Positions 52,609-62,152 of a stretch of DNA of 64,000 bases are shown here, piece after piece. Location: NCBI RefSeq assembly GCF_036206005.1, contig NZ_CP108143.1, forward strand, positions 2,232,001 to 2,296,000. Reading direction: 5' to 3'. This stretch comes from Streptomyces sp. NBC_00178. Its GTDB lineage: Bacteria; Actinomycetota; Actinomycetes; Streptomycetales; Streptomycetaceae. Numbering within the stretch: the stretch's first letter is position 1; every line of letters begins with the position of its first letter. Below the pieces are notes generated by a model that was given only the letters and a program-made list of their open reading frames with translations, did not search any database and was not told where the DNA came from. The translations under genes and the position numbers were made by a program.

Positions 52609-53490
52609 ATGACGCACGCGATGCTGAAGGGCTCGAACGTCCCTCTCGACGCCATGGCCGTACGGGCCGTGCTGCACTGGACGCCCGGCGCGGGCGTGCC
52701 GGACGTGGACGCCTCCGCGCTTCTGCTGGGTTCCTCCGGTCGGGTGCGTTCCGACGAGGACTTCGTCTTCTACAACCAGCCGCGGCACCCCTCCGGCGCC
52801 GTGCGACGGCTGCCCAAGCGGAGCTCGCCCGAGGGGCTCACGGACACCATCGAGGCGGACCTCTCCGCCCTCGACCCGTCCGTGGACCAGGTGATCATCG
52901 CGGCGTCCTGCGACGAAGCCGCTTTCGAGAACGTACGTGACCTGCGGATATCGCTGTACGACGCGGCGTCGGCGGACGGCGGGCCGCTCGCGGTCTTCGA
53001 CGTGCGCGCGGAGACCGGCGAGGAGACGGCCGTCATCTGCGGCGAGCTCTACCGGCGCGGCGAGGGCTGGAAGTTCCGTGCCGTGGGCCAGGGCTACCCC
53101 ACGGGGCTCGTCGGGCTGGCCACCGCGTTCGGCATCTCCGTGGACGAGGCCGAGGCGGCCGCCGAGCCGGGACCCGCGGCCGAGCCCGGAACCGCCGCCG
53201 GGAGCGACGCGTCCACCCGGACCCTGCCGGAGCCCGGCGCGCCCGAGGCCGACAGCCAGGCCACGGTGCAGCACCAGCAGCCCGCCTACGGCTACCCGCA
53301 GCCGTCCTCGGCGGGCCCGGGCTCCTACGGCTACCCCCAGCCCTCGACGGCGGGCGGGCCCGCGTACGGCTACCCGCAGCCCTCGGACCGGCCGGCCTAC
53401 GGCTACCCGCAGCCGGCGGCGGCCGCCGCACACGCGGCCGACCCGAATTTCGTGCTGCCCCCGCAGGGCCCGCAGTTCCTCCGGTCCTGA
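52609..53490 (+). CDS. TerD-domain stress protein with YGYPQP repeat tail
   Basis: 293-residue protein. The TerD domain spans about residues 1-175 ([65 protein letters not shown]). The C-terminal 120 residues are low complexity with four YGYPQP units. The ATG at 52609 is preferred because the family starts here; an ATG three codons upstream is also possible. TerD proteins bind calcium and are linked to tellurite and oxidative stress. It is divergent from the CitE-like operon and convergent with the next TerD-like gene. Confidence 0.9.
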   Translation: MTHAMLKGSNVPLDAMAVRAVLHWTPGAGVPDVDASALLLGSSGRVRSDEDFVFYNQPRHPSGAVRRLPKRSSPEGLTDTIEADLSALDPSVDQVIIAASCDEAAFENVRDLRISLYDAASADGGPLAVFDVRAETGEETAVICGELYRRGEGWKFRAVGQGYPTGLVGLATAFGISVDEAEAAAEPGPAAEPGTAAGSDASTRTLPEPGAPEADSQATVQHQQPAYGYPQPSSAGPGSYGYPQPSTAGGPAYGYPQPSDRPAYGYPQPAAAAAHAADPNFVLPPQGPQFLRS

Positions 53491-53523
53491 ACCGGCGCCG
53501 CGGATGCCCTCGACGGTGCGCAC

Positions 53524-54258
53524 TCAGGCCCGCGTCTTGTAGCCGCGCCCCCACTGCATGCCGAAGCCGTACATGCGGTCCAGTTCCGACTGGAAGCCGT
53601 AGACGAACTTGACCTCGCGCCGCACGACCAGCTCGCCCTTGGTGTTGTCCACGGTGAACACCGCGCACGAACGGGCCTGCGGCGCGCGCTCGTCCAGCTC
53701 GATCTCGATGCGCGGGCCGTTGCCCGGGTAGAGCGTCACCTTGGCGTGCGTACGGTCGAAGGCCGGGGTCTGGTCGTAGATGTAGACGAAGAACAGCAGG
53801 CGCTTGATCTCGTCGCGCTTGTCGAGGTTCACGTAGACGGTCTCGCCCGACGGCGCCCCGAAGCGGTCGTCCCCGCTGAGCCGGATGTACGGCGCCGCGT
53901 TCAGGTCGCCGATCAGGTTGCCCAGCGGCTGCACCACGCCCTTGGTGCCGTCCGCGAGTTCGTACATGCAGCCGAGGTCGAGGTCGACGTTGACCATGCC
54001 CTGGGTGTGGGCCTGGACCACGTCGGGCTTGAAGAGTTTCAGCGGGCGCAGCAGCCGGCCGCTCTGCCGCGACCTCCCCCCGATGTCCGAGGTGCGCATG
54101 CGCCACGACAGGTTGACGCGCAGGTTGCCCGACAGCGCGCCCTGCTTCGTCAGCGAGACCGTCGCGTTGCGCCGGGAGAGCACGATCGAGTTCGTCGCGG
54201 AGCTACCCGACTCGAACTGCGCCGCGCGACCCGGAAACAGGCCGTCCCAGAAGGCCAT
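53524..54258 (-). CDS. TerD-like stress protein, long variant
   Basis: 244-residue protein related to TerD. It begins MAFWDGLFPGRAAQFE, with GALSGNLRVNLSWRM, VNVDLDLGCMYELADGTKGVV, PYIRLSGDDRFGAPSGETVYV and ELDRMYGFGMQWGRG at the end. The calcium-binding loop is replaced by a DLDLGCMYE-type stretch, so the metal site differs. The ATG at 54258 has GGGGGTTGGG in front; another ATG four codons upstream has none. It is convergent with the TerD gene at 52609 and followed (upstream on the strand) by a hairpin and the TerC-type gene. Confidence 0.8.
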   Translation of the reverse strand: MAFWDGLFPGRAAQFESGSSATNSIVLSRRNATVSLTKQGALSGNLRVNLSWRMRTSDIGGRSRQSGRLLRPLKLFKPDVVQAHTQGMVNVDLDLGCMYELADGTKGVVQPLGNLIGDLNAAPYIRLSGDDRFGAPSGETVYVNLDKRDEIKRLLFFVYIYDQTPAFDRTHAKVTLYPGNGPRIEIELDERAPQARSCAVFTVDNTKGELVVRREVKFVYGFQSELDRMYGFGMQWGRGYKTRA

Positions 54259-54327
54259 CCCAACCCCCATGCATCCGTAGTACTTCCCGACCCCGCGCCC
54301 TGTACGGCCCGTGCGCCCCGCACGTCA

Positions 54328-54392
54328 CTGCGGGGCGGCCACCGGGCCGGTTCCGGGTGTTCCCGGAACCGCCGACGTGGGCCGCCCCGCAG
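54328..54392. terminator. Nested hairpin after the TerC-type gene
   Basis: An outer 13-bp stem (54328-54340 with 54380-54392) encloses an inner 10-bp stem (54348-54357 with 54362-54371, loop TGTT). It lies 28 bases past the TerC-type stop on the minus strand, so it probably ends that transcript. Confidence 0.82.
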
Positions 54393-54419
54393 AGAGAGCG
54401 TTCCTCAATCCCTGCCGGG

Positions 54420-55568
54420 TCACACCCCGGAGGAGACTTCCGCCTTGGAATCGGAGCCGCCGCCGTCGCCGCCGGCCGCAGCGATCGCCTTGTTGCGCCG
54501 GACCGAGGACCAGAACGACCAGGCGATCAGGACGACGCCGACGAGACCGGTGATGATCTCGTTGATCTCGTACCGGATGGTGACGAGCAGGATGATCGAC
54601 AGGGCGCCGATCGCGTAGTGCGCGCCGTGCTCCAGGTAGACGTAGTCGTCCAGGGTGCCCTGGCGCACCAGGTACACGGTCAGCGAACGGACGTACAGGG
54701 CGCCGATGCCGAGGCCGAGGGCCATCAGCACGATCTCGTTGGTGATGGCGAAGGCGCCGATGACGCCGTCGAACGAGAAGGACGCGTCGAGGACCTCGAG
54801 GTAGAGGAACATGAAGAACGCGGCCTTGCCGGCCAGTGCCACCGCGGCGACCGGCTTCCCGGACCTCTTGGCCTCTTCCTCCGCCTCGTGCTCGCGCTCC
54901 TCCTCCTCCTCGAGCTTGTTCTCGAAGAATCCGGACAGGCCGCCGACCACGAGATAGGTGATCAGACCGGCGACACCGGAGAGCAGCACGGTCGACGTCT
55001 TGTCGGCGTGCCCGCCACCGTGCTGGTGGGCCTGGGTCGCGAACGTGAGCGCGCTGACCAGCAGGACGATGAGCGCGACGCAGACCGACAGCATGTCGAC
55101 CTTGCCGAGCTTCGCGAGCGGACGCTCGATCCAGCGCAGCCACTGGATGTCACGGTCCTCGAAGATGAAGTCGAGGAAGATCATGAGCAGGAACATGCCA
55201 CCGAAGGCGGCGATCGACGGATGGGCGTCCGTGACCAGTTCCTTGTACCTGTCGGGGTCGTTGAAGGAGAGGTCGACGGCCTCGATCGGGCCCAGCTTGG
55301 CGCTGATGGCGACGATCACGACGGGGAAGACCAGCCGCATACCGAAGACGGCGATGAGAACACCGATGGTGAGGAAGATTCTCTGCCAGAAGGCATTCAT
55401 CTTCTTCAGGATCCCGGCGTTGATCACCGCGTTGTCGAAGGACAGCGAGATCTCGAGGACCGACAGGATCGCGACGACGCCGAATGCCTGCCACCCCCCG
55501 TAGAACACCGCTGCGACCAGGCCGAGCGCGGTGAACGCGATCGACCAGCCGAAGGTTTTCAGAAGCAC
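54420..55568 (-). CDS. TerC-type membrane protein (DUF475)
   Basis: 382-residue membrane protein with nine or so helices and two related halves. Each half has an acidic motif: SLSFDNAVINAG near residue 41 and DASFSFDGVIGAFA near residue 270, the TerC metal-site hallmark (F-D-N / F-D-G). A Glu-rich, charged cytoplasmic loop (EEEEEREHEAEEEAKRSGK) lies between. A His cluster (HQHGGGH) is outside. It probably exports or handles a metal such as Mn during stress. The GTG start has GGGG. It ends the TerD-TerD-TerC operon. Confidence 0.88.
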   Translation of the reverse strand: MLLKTFGWSIAFTALGLVAAVFYGGWQAFGVVAILSVLEISLSFDNAVINAGILKKMNAFWQRIFLTIGVLIAVFGMRLVFPVVIVAISAKLGPIEAVDLSFNDPDRYKELVTDAHPSIAAFGGMFLLMIFLDFIFEDRDIQWLRWIERPLAKLGKVDMLSVCVALIVLLVSALTFATQAHQHGGGHADKTSTVLLSGVAGLITYLVVGGLSGFFENKLEEEEEREHEAEEEAKRSGKPVAAVALAGKAAFFMFLYLEVLDASFSFDGVIGAFAITNEIVLMALGLGIGALYVRSLTVYLVRQGTLDDYVYLEHGAHYAIGALSIILLVTIRYEINEIITGLVGVVLIAWSFWSSVRRNKAIAAAGGDGGGSDSKAEVSSGV

Positions 55569-55616
55569 TGGCTACCCCATCGTGTATGTAACGGGTCCCC
55601 CGCGCCGTGCGCGGCT

Positions 55617-56192
55617 TTACGAAACGTTGACCCCGAAGTCTAGAGCGATGCCCCGGAGCCCTGACGCGTACCCCTGTCCCACCGCACGGAATTTCCACTC
55701 CCCGCCGTAGCGGTAGAGCTCACCGAAGATCATCGCCGTCTCCGTGGAGGCGTCCTCGGTGAGGTCGTAGCGTGCCAGTTCCTGACCGTCCGCCTGGTTC
55801 ACCACACGGATGAAGGCATTGCTGACCTGTCCGAATGTCTGCCCACGATTGTCGGCTTCATGGATCGAGACCGGAAAAAGAATCTTGTCGCAGTGCGCGG
55901 GGACCTGCGTCAGGTTCACGATGACGGACTCGTCGTCGCCGTCACCCTCACCGGTGAGGTTGTCGCCGGTGTGCTCGACGGACCCGTCGGGGCTGGTGAG
56001 GTTGTTGTAGAACACGAACCACTCGTCGCCGAGGACCCGGCCCGACTGGCACAGCAGCGCGCTGGCGTCGAGGTCGAAGTCGGCTCCCGTCGTGGATCGT
56101 GCGTCCCAGCCGAGCCCGACCAGCACCTGCGTGAGATTGGGTGCGGCCTTGGAGAGGGAGACGTTGCCTCCCTTGGCGAGCGTGACGCCCAT
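55617..56192 (-). CDS. TerD stress protein, paralogue 1
   Basis: 191-residue cytoplasmic TerD protein ([20 protein letters not shown]). The [10 protein letters not shown] strand and the [13 protein letters not shown] loop carry the acidic calcium ligands; the C-terminus is [17 protein letters not shown]. The ATG has GGGGAGG. It lies between TerD paralogue 2 and the TerC-type gene on one strand, with an unusual hairpin set before it. Paralogue 1 has CQSGR after the strand where paralogue 2 has TNTEGK, so the two are not identical. Role: stress tolerance, probably calcium-dependent. Confidence 0.92.
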   Translation of the reverse strand: MGVTLAKGGNVSLSKAAPNLTQVLVGLGWDARSTTGADFDLDASALLCQSGRVLGDEWFVFYNNLTSPDGSVEHTGDNLTGEGDGDDESVIVNLTQVPAHCDKILFPVSIHEADNRGQTFGQVSNAFIRVVNQADGQELARYDLTEDASTETAMIFGELYRYGGEWKFRAVGQGYASGLRGIALDFGVNVS

Positions 56193-56241
56193 GGTGTGTC
56201 CTCCCCGAGTCGATGGACGGTCGTTCTGGCGGCAGGCGCCT

Positions 56242-56302
56242 GCCGGACGCGGGGCGCTCTGCCCAGAGCGTCCGGCGCCGCACGTGGTGCGACGCCGGAC
56301 GC
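56242..56302 (-). promoter_or_regulatory. Alternative-hairpin element between TerD genes
   Basis: GCCGGACGC (56242-56250), its complement GCGTCCGGC (56268-56276) and GCCGGACGC again (56294-56302) occur in a row. The middle copy can pair with either flanking copy but not both, as in an attenuator. A small CGCTCTG / CAGAGCG hairpin also lies inside the first pair (56255-56270). The transcript runs from high to low coordinates, so it could tune read-through between TerD paralogue 2 and paralogue 1. Function is inferred. Confidence 0.55.
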
Positions 56303-56340
56303 GGTGGAGCCGGAGGGTCCGGAGCTTCCCCCGGACCGGA

Positions 56341-56916
56341 TCAGACGTTGACGCCGAAGTCCTGCGCGATGCCGCGCAGACCCGAGGCGTACCCCTGGCC
56401 GATGGCGCGGAACTTCCACTCCGCGCCGTTGCGGTAGAGCTCACCGAAGACCATCGCGGTCTCCGTCGAGGCGTCCTCGCTCAGGTCGTAGCGCGCGAGT
56501 TCGCTGTTGTCGGCCTGGTTCACCACGCGGATGTAGGCGTTGCGCACCTGGCCGAAGCTCTGCTGGCGGGTCTCGGCCTCGTAGATCGAGACCGGGAAGA
56601 CGATCTTGTCGACGTCGGCCGGGACACCGGCGAGGTTGACCTTGATGACCTCGTCGTCGCCCTCGCCCTCACCGGTGAGGTTGTCACCGGTGTGCTCGAC
56701 GGAGCCGTCGGGGCTCTTGAGGTTGTTGAAGAAGACGAAATTCCCGTCGCTGCCGACCTTGCCCTCGGTGTTCGTCAGCAGAGCGCTGGCGTCGAGGTCG
56801 AAGTCACCGCCGGTGGTCGTACGGGCATCCCAGCCGAGACCGACGATGACCGCGGTCAGGTTCGGCGCGGCCTTGGTCAGCGAGACGTTGCCGCCCTTGC
56901 TGAGGCTGACTCCCAC
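56341..56916 (-). CDS. TerD stress protein, paralogue 2
   Basis: 191-residue TerD protein ([19 protein letters not shown] start) with [44 protein letters not shown] and [16 protein letters not shown]. The GTG start at 56916 has GGAGGACTC upstream, giving the same length as its neighbour. It is the first gene of the TerD-TerD-TerC operon; the upstream region has a TAGGAT -10-like element at 56993-56998. High identity to paralogue 1 suggests an old tandem duplication. Confidence 0.92.
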   Translation of the reverse strand: MGVSLSKGGNVSLTKAAPNLTAVIVGLGWDARTTTGGDFDLDASALLTNTEGKVGSDGNFVFFNNLKSPDGSVEHTGDNLTGEGEGDDEVIKVNLAGVPADVDKIVFPVSIYEAETRQQSFGQVRNAYIRVVNQADNSELARYDLSEDASTETAMVFGELYRNGAEWKFRAIGQGYASGLRGIAQDFGVNV

Positions 56917-57131
56917 GAGTCCTCCAAAAGTTTTGAGAGGGCCGGCAGACACCAGCACCCCCGTCGTGCGTTGGCATCGGATCAACGAATGGATCCTAGT
57001 GACCGGTTCCCGGCCAAAACAGGCTTTTGGCCGGTCGCCGCCAGGAGATCCCCGGATCCGGCAGGGCACAAACCCCGGATCCCGCACATCACGGACCCCG
57101 TCGCCGCGGGAGGCGGGCCGGGCCCCCCGGG

Positions 57132-57590
57132 TCAGATCGAGTCGAGCGCCTTGACGTAGTCCTTCAGGTCACGCGCGTCGGGGAGGCCGTTGACGACGGT
57201 CCAGCGGACCACGCCCTCCTTGTCGATGACGAAGGTGCCGCGCACCGCGCAGCCCTTCTCCTCGTCGAAGACGCCGTAGGCGCGCGACGCGGCGCCGTGC
57301 GGCCAGAAGTCCGACAGCAGCGGGTACTCCAGGCCCTCCTGCTCGGCGAAGACGCGCAGGGTGTGGATCGAGTCGTTGGAGACGGCGAGCAGCTGGGTGT
57401 CGTCGTTCTCGAACCGCGGCAGCTCGTCGCGGAGCGCGCAGAGCTCGCCCGTGCAGACGCCGGTGAAGGCGAACGGGTAGAAGACCAGCACGACGTTCTT
57501 CTCGCCGCGGAAGTCGGCGAGCCGCACGGTCCGCCCGTGGTTGTCCTTCAGCTCAAGATCCGGAGCCTGTGTACCGACCTCGATCGCCAT
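57132..57590 (-). CDS. ahpE: AhpE-type 1-Cys peroxiredoxin
   Basis: 152-residue peroxiredoxin. The peroxidatic Cys is in [13 protein letters not shown], with the active-site Thr and Pro in FYPFAFTG and the partner Arg in [10 protein letters not shown]. The VCTGELC motif, length and place match mycobacterial AhpE, which reduces peroxides and peroxynitrite with mycothiol. The ATG at 57590 is used because a GAAGGG site lies 9 bases upstream; an ATG three codons before is too close to it. It lies downstream of the DUF3052 gene on the same strand, as in mycobacteria. Confidence 0.9.
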   Translation of the reverse strand: MAIEVGTQAPDLELKDNHGRTVRLADFRGEKNVVLVFYPFAFTGVCTGELCALRDELPRFENDDTQLLAVSNDSIHTLRVFAEQEGLEYPLLSDFWPHGAASRAYGVFDEEKGCAVRGTFVIDKEGVVRWTVVNGLPDARDLKDYVKALDSI

Positions 57591-57713
57591 GAAACGCATC
57601 CCTTCACCGGCGTGACGACTTTCCCGGCATGGGCCGTCCGGGTGACACCCACCCTACGCAGCGGCCCTCCGGAACACGGTCAGGCCCCACCGGCGCGTAC
57701 GAAGGCCCCCGGC

Positions 57714-57745
57714 GGCGTGATGCCGTCCGGGGGCCCCGGTGGTGT
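57714..57745. terminator. Hairpin between DUF3052 and ahpE
   Basis: Bases 57714-57722 pair with 57737-57745, with a further short inner pair. It lies 12 bases past the DUF3052 stop and before ahpE, so it may separate the two transcripts. Confidence 0.55.
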
Positions 57746-57756
57746 TGGAAGAGTCC

Positions 57757-58194
57757 TCAGCGCTTGGCCTTGGCCCCCTTGGGGGTGACCAGACGGCTGC
57801 CCGTCCAGTCCTTGCCCGCGCTGATGCTCTTGGTCTGGGCGAGACCAGCTGTCTGGGCAGCCTCGTTGATGTCGCTCGGTTCGACGTATCCGTCGCGGCC
57901 GGTCTTGGGGGTCAGCAGCCAGACCGCCCCACCGTCCTCGATCAGACCGATGGCATCCACCAGCGCGTCCGTAAGGTCGCCGTCCTCGTCACGGAACCAG
58001 AGCAGGACGACGTCGGCGACGTCGTCGTAGTCCTCGTCGACGAGATCCTGGCCGATTGTGGCCTCAATGCCCTCACGGAGCTCCTGCTCGACGTCGTCGT
58101 CGTAGCCGATCTCCTGGACCACCTGTCCGGGTTCGAACCCAAGCCTCGCGGCCGTGTTGGTCCGTTCCTCCGCGTGGTCCGCGGTCGCGCTCAC
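57757..58194 (-). CDS. DUF3052 protein
   Basis: 145-residue acidic protein (ARLGFEPGQVVQEIGYDDDV, VVLLWFRDEDGDLTD, AVWLLTPKTGRDGYVEPSDI) of the DUF3052 family, found beside aceE and ahpE in actinobacteria. The GTG at 58194 has CAGGAGG, better than the ATG six codons upstream. It is divergent from aceE and 166 bases upstream of ahpE. Function is unknown; it may act near pyruvate metabolism, judging from conserved position. Confidence 0.88.
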   Translation of the reverse strand: MSATADHAEERTNTAARLGFEPGQVVQEIGYDDDVEQELREGIEATIGQDLVDEDYDDVADVVLLWFRDEDGDLTDALVDAIGLIEDGGAVWLLTPKTGRDGYVEPSDINEAAQTAGLAQTKSISAGKDWTGSRLVTPKGAKAKR

Positions 58195-58676
58195 GGGTTG
58201 CCTCCTGATCATGTTTCGGAAAATGCTTCAGCCACGCGCGTGCGCGGGGCATTGGCCGTAGTCCACACGGGCTCGGCGAATCGCGCAAGTACCCGGCGTC
58301 CGAGACCGCCTGAACGGTGACGTTCCCTGCCACGTCGCCGCTGTGTCCGGCATGTCTCCTGCGGGCCCGGAAAAGGAGTCCGGACCCTTTACGTCCTTCC
58401 TCAGCTTATGCCGTTTCGCTCCGCCATTCGGATTCGAACGGGCTTCGGGAACGCGTGGACGGGCCGGGCGTATGGTTGCGGTTCGGGCCGGACCGTCCCC
58501 GCGATGCTGATACTCGTGCCCTGGACGCGGCCTCGGCGAACCTTGTGTTACCCCACAGTAGAGGTGACGTTTGGATCCTCGCGGTACACGATGGAGGCGG
58601 CGTACAGCAGCCGCCCCGGGGGTACGTTCCCCGCAACCAGGCCCTGAAGAGCACCACCGAACAGCGAAGGAACAGC
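58195..58676. other. Divergent intergenic region between DUF3052 and aceE
   Basis: About 480 bases with promoters expected for both genes. A TAGAGG at about 58558 could be a -10 for aceE but no good -35 is evident. A short open frame (58408-58647) has no ribosome site and no protein-like composition. No riboswitch or operator is clear. Confidence 0.4.
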
Positions 58677-61418
58677 GTGGCTTCCGGATCAGATCGCAAC
58701 CCGATCATCATTGGCGGCCTTCCGAGCCAGGTCCCGGACTTCGATCCCGAAGAGACCCAGGAATGGCTCGACTCCCTCGACGCCGCCGTCGACGAGCGGG
58801 GCCGTGAGCGGGCCCGCTATCTGATGCTCCGGCTCATCGAGCGCGCGCGGGAGAAGCGCGTCGCCGTGCCGGAGATGCGCAGCACCGACTACGTCAACAC
58901 CATCGCCACGAAGGACGAGCCCTTCTTCCCCGGCGACGAGGAGATCGAGCGCAAGGTCCTCAACGCGACCCGGTGGAACGCCGCGGTGATGGTCTCCCGC
59001 GCCCAGCGTCCCGGGATCGGGGTCGGCGGCCACATCGCCACCTTCGCCTCGTCCGCCTCGCTGTACGACGTGGGCTTCAACCACTTCTTCCGCGGCAAGG
59101 ACGACGGCCGCGGCGGCGACCAGATCTTCTTCCAGGGCCACGCCTCCCCCGGCATCTACGCCCGCGCCTTCCTGCTGGACCGGCTCAGCGAGGCCCAGCT
59201 CGACGGCTTCCGCCAGGAGAAGTCCAAGGCCGGGCACGCGCTGTCCAGCTATCCGCACCCGCGGTCGATGCCGGACTTCTGGGAGTTCCCGACGGTCTCG
59301 ATGGGCCTCGGCCCCCTCGGCGCGATCTACCAGGCGCGGATGAACCGCTACATGGAGGCGCGCGGCATCGCCGACACCTCCGACTCGCACGTCTGGGCCT
59401 ACCTCGGCGACGGCGAGATGGACGAGCCGGAGTCGCTCGGCCAGCTCTCCATCGCCGCCCGCGAGGGCCTGGACAACCTCACCTTCGTGGTGAACTGCAA
59501 CCTGCAGCGCCTGGACGGGCCCGTACGCGGCAACGGCAAGATCATCCAGGAGCTGGAGTCCCAGTTCCGCGGCGCCGGCTGGAACGTCATCAAGCTGGTC
59601 TGGGACCGCTCCTGGGACCCGCTGCTCGCGCAGGACCGGACGGGCATCCTGGTCAACAAGCTGAACACGACTCCCGACGGCCAGTTCCAGACGTACGCCA
59701 CCGAGACCGGCGCGTACATCCGGGAGCACTTCTTCGGTGACGACCCGCGGCTGCGCGACATGGTCAAGGACATGTCCGACCACCAGATCCTGCACCTCGG
59801 GCGCGGCGGGCACGACCACCGCAAGGTCTACGCGGCGTACGCGGCGGCCAAGGCCCACAAGGGCCAGCCGACCGTGATCCTGGCGCAGACGGTCAAGGGC
59901 TGGACCCTCGGCCCGAACTTCGAGGGCCGCAACGCGACCCACCAGATGAAGAAGCTCACGGCGGACGACCTCAAGCGCTTCCGTGACCGTCTGCACATCC
60001 CGATCGCCGACAAGCAGCTCGAGGACGGCAACCCGCCGTACTACCACCCGGGCCGCGACTCGGAGGAGATCCAGTACATGCACGACCGCCGCCAGGGTCT
60101 GGGCGGCTACGTCCCGACGCGGGTGGTGCGGGCGAAGCCGCTGCCGCTGCCCGACGACAAGGCGTACGCGACCGCGAAGAAGGGTTCGGGTCAGCAGTCG
60201 ATCGCCACGACCATGGCGTTCGTCCGCATCCTGAAGGACCTCATGCGGGACAAGGAGATCGGCAAGCGTTTCGTGCTGATCGCGCCCGACGAGTACCGCA
60301 CCTTCGGTATGGACGCGTTCTTCCCGAGTGCGAAGATCTACAACCCGCTCGGCCAGCAGTACGAGTCGGTGGACCGTGAGCTGCTCCTCGCGTACAAGGA
60401 GTCGCCGACCGGCCAGATGCTGCACGACGGCATCTCCGAGGCGGGCTGCACCGCCTCGCTGATCGCCGCGGGTTCCGCGTACGCCACGCACGGCGAACCG
60501 CTGATCCCGGTGTACGTCTTCTACTCGATGTTCGGTTTCCAGCGCACCGGTGACCAGTTCTGGCAGATGGCCGACCAGCTCTCGCGCGGCTTCGTGCTGG
60601 GCGCGACGGCCGGGCGCACGACGCTGACCGGTGAGGGTCTCCAGCACGCGGACGGCCACTCGCAGCTCCTCGCGTCGACGAACCCCGCCTGTGTCTCCTA
60701 CGATCCGGCGTTCGGGTACGAGATCGCGCACATCGTGAAGGACGGTCTGCGCCGGATGTACGGCGGCGCCCCCGAGGAGAACGAGGACGTCTTCTACTAC
60801 CTCACCGTCTACAACGAGCCGATCCAGCACCCCGCCGAGCCCGCCGACGTGGACGTCGAGGGCATCCTCAAGGGTGTGCACCGCCACCACGCGGGCGAGG
60901 CCGGCCGCATCCCGGCCCAGATCCTGGCGTCCGGTGTCGCGGTCCCGTGGGCGGTCGAGGCGCAGCGGATCCTCGCCGAGGAGTGGGACGTGAAGGCGGA
61001 CGTCTGGTCGGCGACCTCCTGGAACGAGCTGCGCCGTGAGGCCGTGGAGGTGGAGCGCCACAACCTGCTCCACCCGGAGGAGGAGCAGCGCGTCCCCTAC
61101 GTGACGCGGAAGCTGTCCGGCTCCGAGGGCCCGTTCGTCGCGGTCTCGGACTGGATGCGTTCCGTGCCGGACCAGATCGCGCGCTGGATCCCGGGCACCT
61201 ACCAGTCGCTGGGCGCGGACGGATTCGGCTTCGCCGACACCCGTGGTGCGGCGCGGCGCTACTTCCACATCGACGCGCAGTCGATCGTGCTGGCCGTGCT
61301 CACCGAGCTGGCCAAGGAAGGCAAGGTCGACCGTTCGGCGCTGAAGACGGCGCTCGACCGGTACGAGCTGCTGGACGTGGCCGCGGCGGGCCCCGGCCCG
61401 GCGGGCGGCGACGCGTAA
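58677..61418 (+). CDS. aceE: Pyruvate dehydrogenase E1 component (homodimeric)
   Basis: 913-residue thiamin-diphosphate enzyme. The TPP motif is [20 protein letters not shown] (GDG near residue 243) to [14 protein letters not shown]. The C-terminal part has [39 protein letters not shown] and [21 protein letters not shown]. Length and motifs match AceE. It decarboxylates pyruvate and acetylates the E2 lipoyl domain. The GTG start has AAGGA. It is alone on its strand, with a hairpin after it. The E2 and E3 genes are elsewhere, as is common in Streptomyces. Confidence 0.97.
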   Translation: MASGSDRNPIIIGGLPSQVPDFDPEETQEWLDSLDAAVDERGRERARYLMLRLIERAREKRVAVPEMRSTDYVNTIATKDEPFFPGDEEIERKVLNATRWNAAVMVSRAQRPGIGVGGHIATFASSASLYDVGFNHFFRGKDDGRGGDQIFFQGHASPGIYARAFLLDRLSEAQLDGFRQEKSKAGHALSSYPHPRSMPDFWEFPTVSMGLGPLGAIYQARMNRYMEARGIADTSDSHVWAYLGDGEMDEPESLGQLSIAAREGLDNLTFVVNCNLQRLDGPVRGNGKIIQELESQFRGAGWNVIKLVWDRSWDPLLAQDRTGILVNKLNTTPDGQFQTYATETGAYIREHFFGDDPRLRDMVKDMSDHQILHLGRGGHDHRKVYAAYAAAKAHKGQPTVILAQTVKGWTLGPNFEGRNATHQMKKLTADDLKRFRDRLHIPIADKQLEDGNPPYYHPGRDSEEIQYMHDRRQGLGGYVPTRVVRAKPLPLPDDKAYATAKKGSGQQSIATTMAFVRILKDLMRDKEIGKRFVLIAPDEYRTFGMDAFFPSAKIYNPLGQQYESVDRELLLAYKESPTGQMLHDGISEAGCTASLIAAGSAYATHGEPLIPVYVFYSMFGFQRTGDQFWQMADQLSRGFVLGATAGRTTLTGEGLQHADGHSQLLASTNPACVSYDPAFGYEIAHIVKDGLRRMYGGAPEENEDVFYYLTVYNEPIQHPAEPADVDVEGILKGVHRHHAGEAGRIPAQILASGVAVPWAVEAQRILAEEWDVKADVWSATSWNELRREAVEVERHNLLHPEEEQRVPYVTRKLSGSEGPFVAVSDWMRSVPDQIARWIPGTYQSLGADGFGFADTRGAARRYFHIDAQSIVLAVLTELAKEGKVDRSALKTALDRYELLDVAAAGPGPAGGDA

Positions 61419-61433
61419 CAGCCCCGGCGCGGG

Positions 61434-61475
61434 GCCGGAGGGCGGCGGGGCTTCACGGCCTCGCCGCCCTCCGGC
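61434..61475. terminator. Terminator after aceE
   Basis: Bases 61434-61447 and 61462-61475 form a perfect 14-bp stem with a 14-base loop. It is 15 bases after the aceE stop and also lies behind the convergent gene at 61516. Confidence 0.82.
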
Positions 61476-61515
61476 GTCCCCCGGGGCGCCCACCCCGCGG
61501 AACGCACGGCTCCGG

Positions 61516-61944
61516 TCAGTTCTCCCAGATCTTGAACGCCCTCACCGTGTAGGGCGAGCGGGGTACCCAGGTGCCGCTGCCCGGGTACGTCTCGAACTCA
61601 CCGGTCTCCGCGCATTCCCCCGACTGGTAGGTCGTGACGGGACGGCCGGTGCGGTTGACGAGTGCCTGGGCATGCCGGCCGGCCGGGAGGGGGACGCAGC
61701 TCTCGATGTCGACGGTGGACAGCTCGTGGGCCTGGGTGGCTCCCGAGAAGCCCGGCTTCGTCCAGAGGCATAGCTCGCCCGCGCCGCAGGGCGCGAGTCC
61801 CGCGGGCGCGGCCTGCGCGGCGTTGCGGGAGCGCTCGTGACCCGGGGGCCCGTGGTGGACGGCGGGCGCGGCGCCCGAGGCCAGGGCCGTGGCCGGGACG
61901 AGCGCGGTGGCCGCCAGGGCGGCGGCGAGGACGGTCGTACGCAT
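61516..61944 (-). CDS. Secreted peptidase-inhibitor-like protein (family I36)
   Basis: 142-residue secreted protein. The signal peptide ends near ALASGA (about residue 24). The mature C-terminal domain has Cys pairs and the crystallin-like beta layout of inhibitor family I36 (CGAGELCLWTKPGFSGATQA, ESCVPLPAG, YQSGECAETGEF). The ATG at 61944 has GGGGG. Members inhibit metalloproteases or act as surface proteins. It is convergent with aceE and separate from the MFS gene, with its own hairpin beyond the other end. Confidence 0.82.
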   Translation of the reverse strand: MRTTVLAAALAATALVPATALASGAAPAVHHGPPGHERSRNAAQAAPAGLAPCGAGELCLWTKPGFSGATQAHELSTVDIESCVPLPAGRHAQALVNRTGRPVTTYQSGECAETGEFETYPGSGTWVPRSPYTVRAFKIWEN

Positions 61945-62052
61945 GGTGGATCAACCCCCGTGGTCGAGCGGGCCGGACGGCTCGCATGTCCGCACTCTGA
62001 CCTGCGGGGCGGCGGCCCGGGAAGGGGCGTGGCCGTGGACCACCCTGATAGG

Positions 62053-62088
62053 CGACAGCCCCGCCGGAACCGTCCGGCGGGGCTGTCG
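62053..62088. terminator. Hairpin terminator, 16-bp stem
   Basis: Bases 62053-62068 pair with 62073-62088, loop ACCG. It lies 65 bases beyond the MFS exporter stop on the minus strand and ends that transcript. Confidence 0.85.
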
Positions 62089-62152
62089 GATGCGCTGGGT
62101 TGACGCCCGGGGAACCGGGTCCCGCCGGGGCGGGCCGGCGTGTGGCGCGCCG

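Noticed and set aside
57001-57131. Small gene between TerD paralogue 2 and ahpE
   Set aside because: No start with a ribosome site and no stable coding pattern.
58408-58647. A 79-codon open frame before aceE
   Set aside because: No ribosome site, Arg/Thr-rich composition typical of a shadow, and it lies in the expected aceE promoter region.
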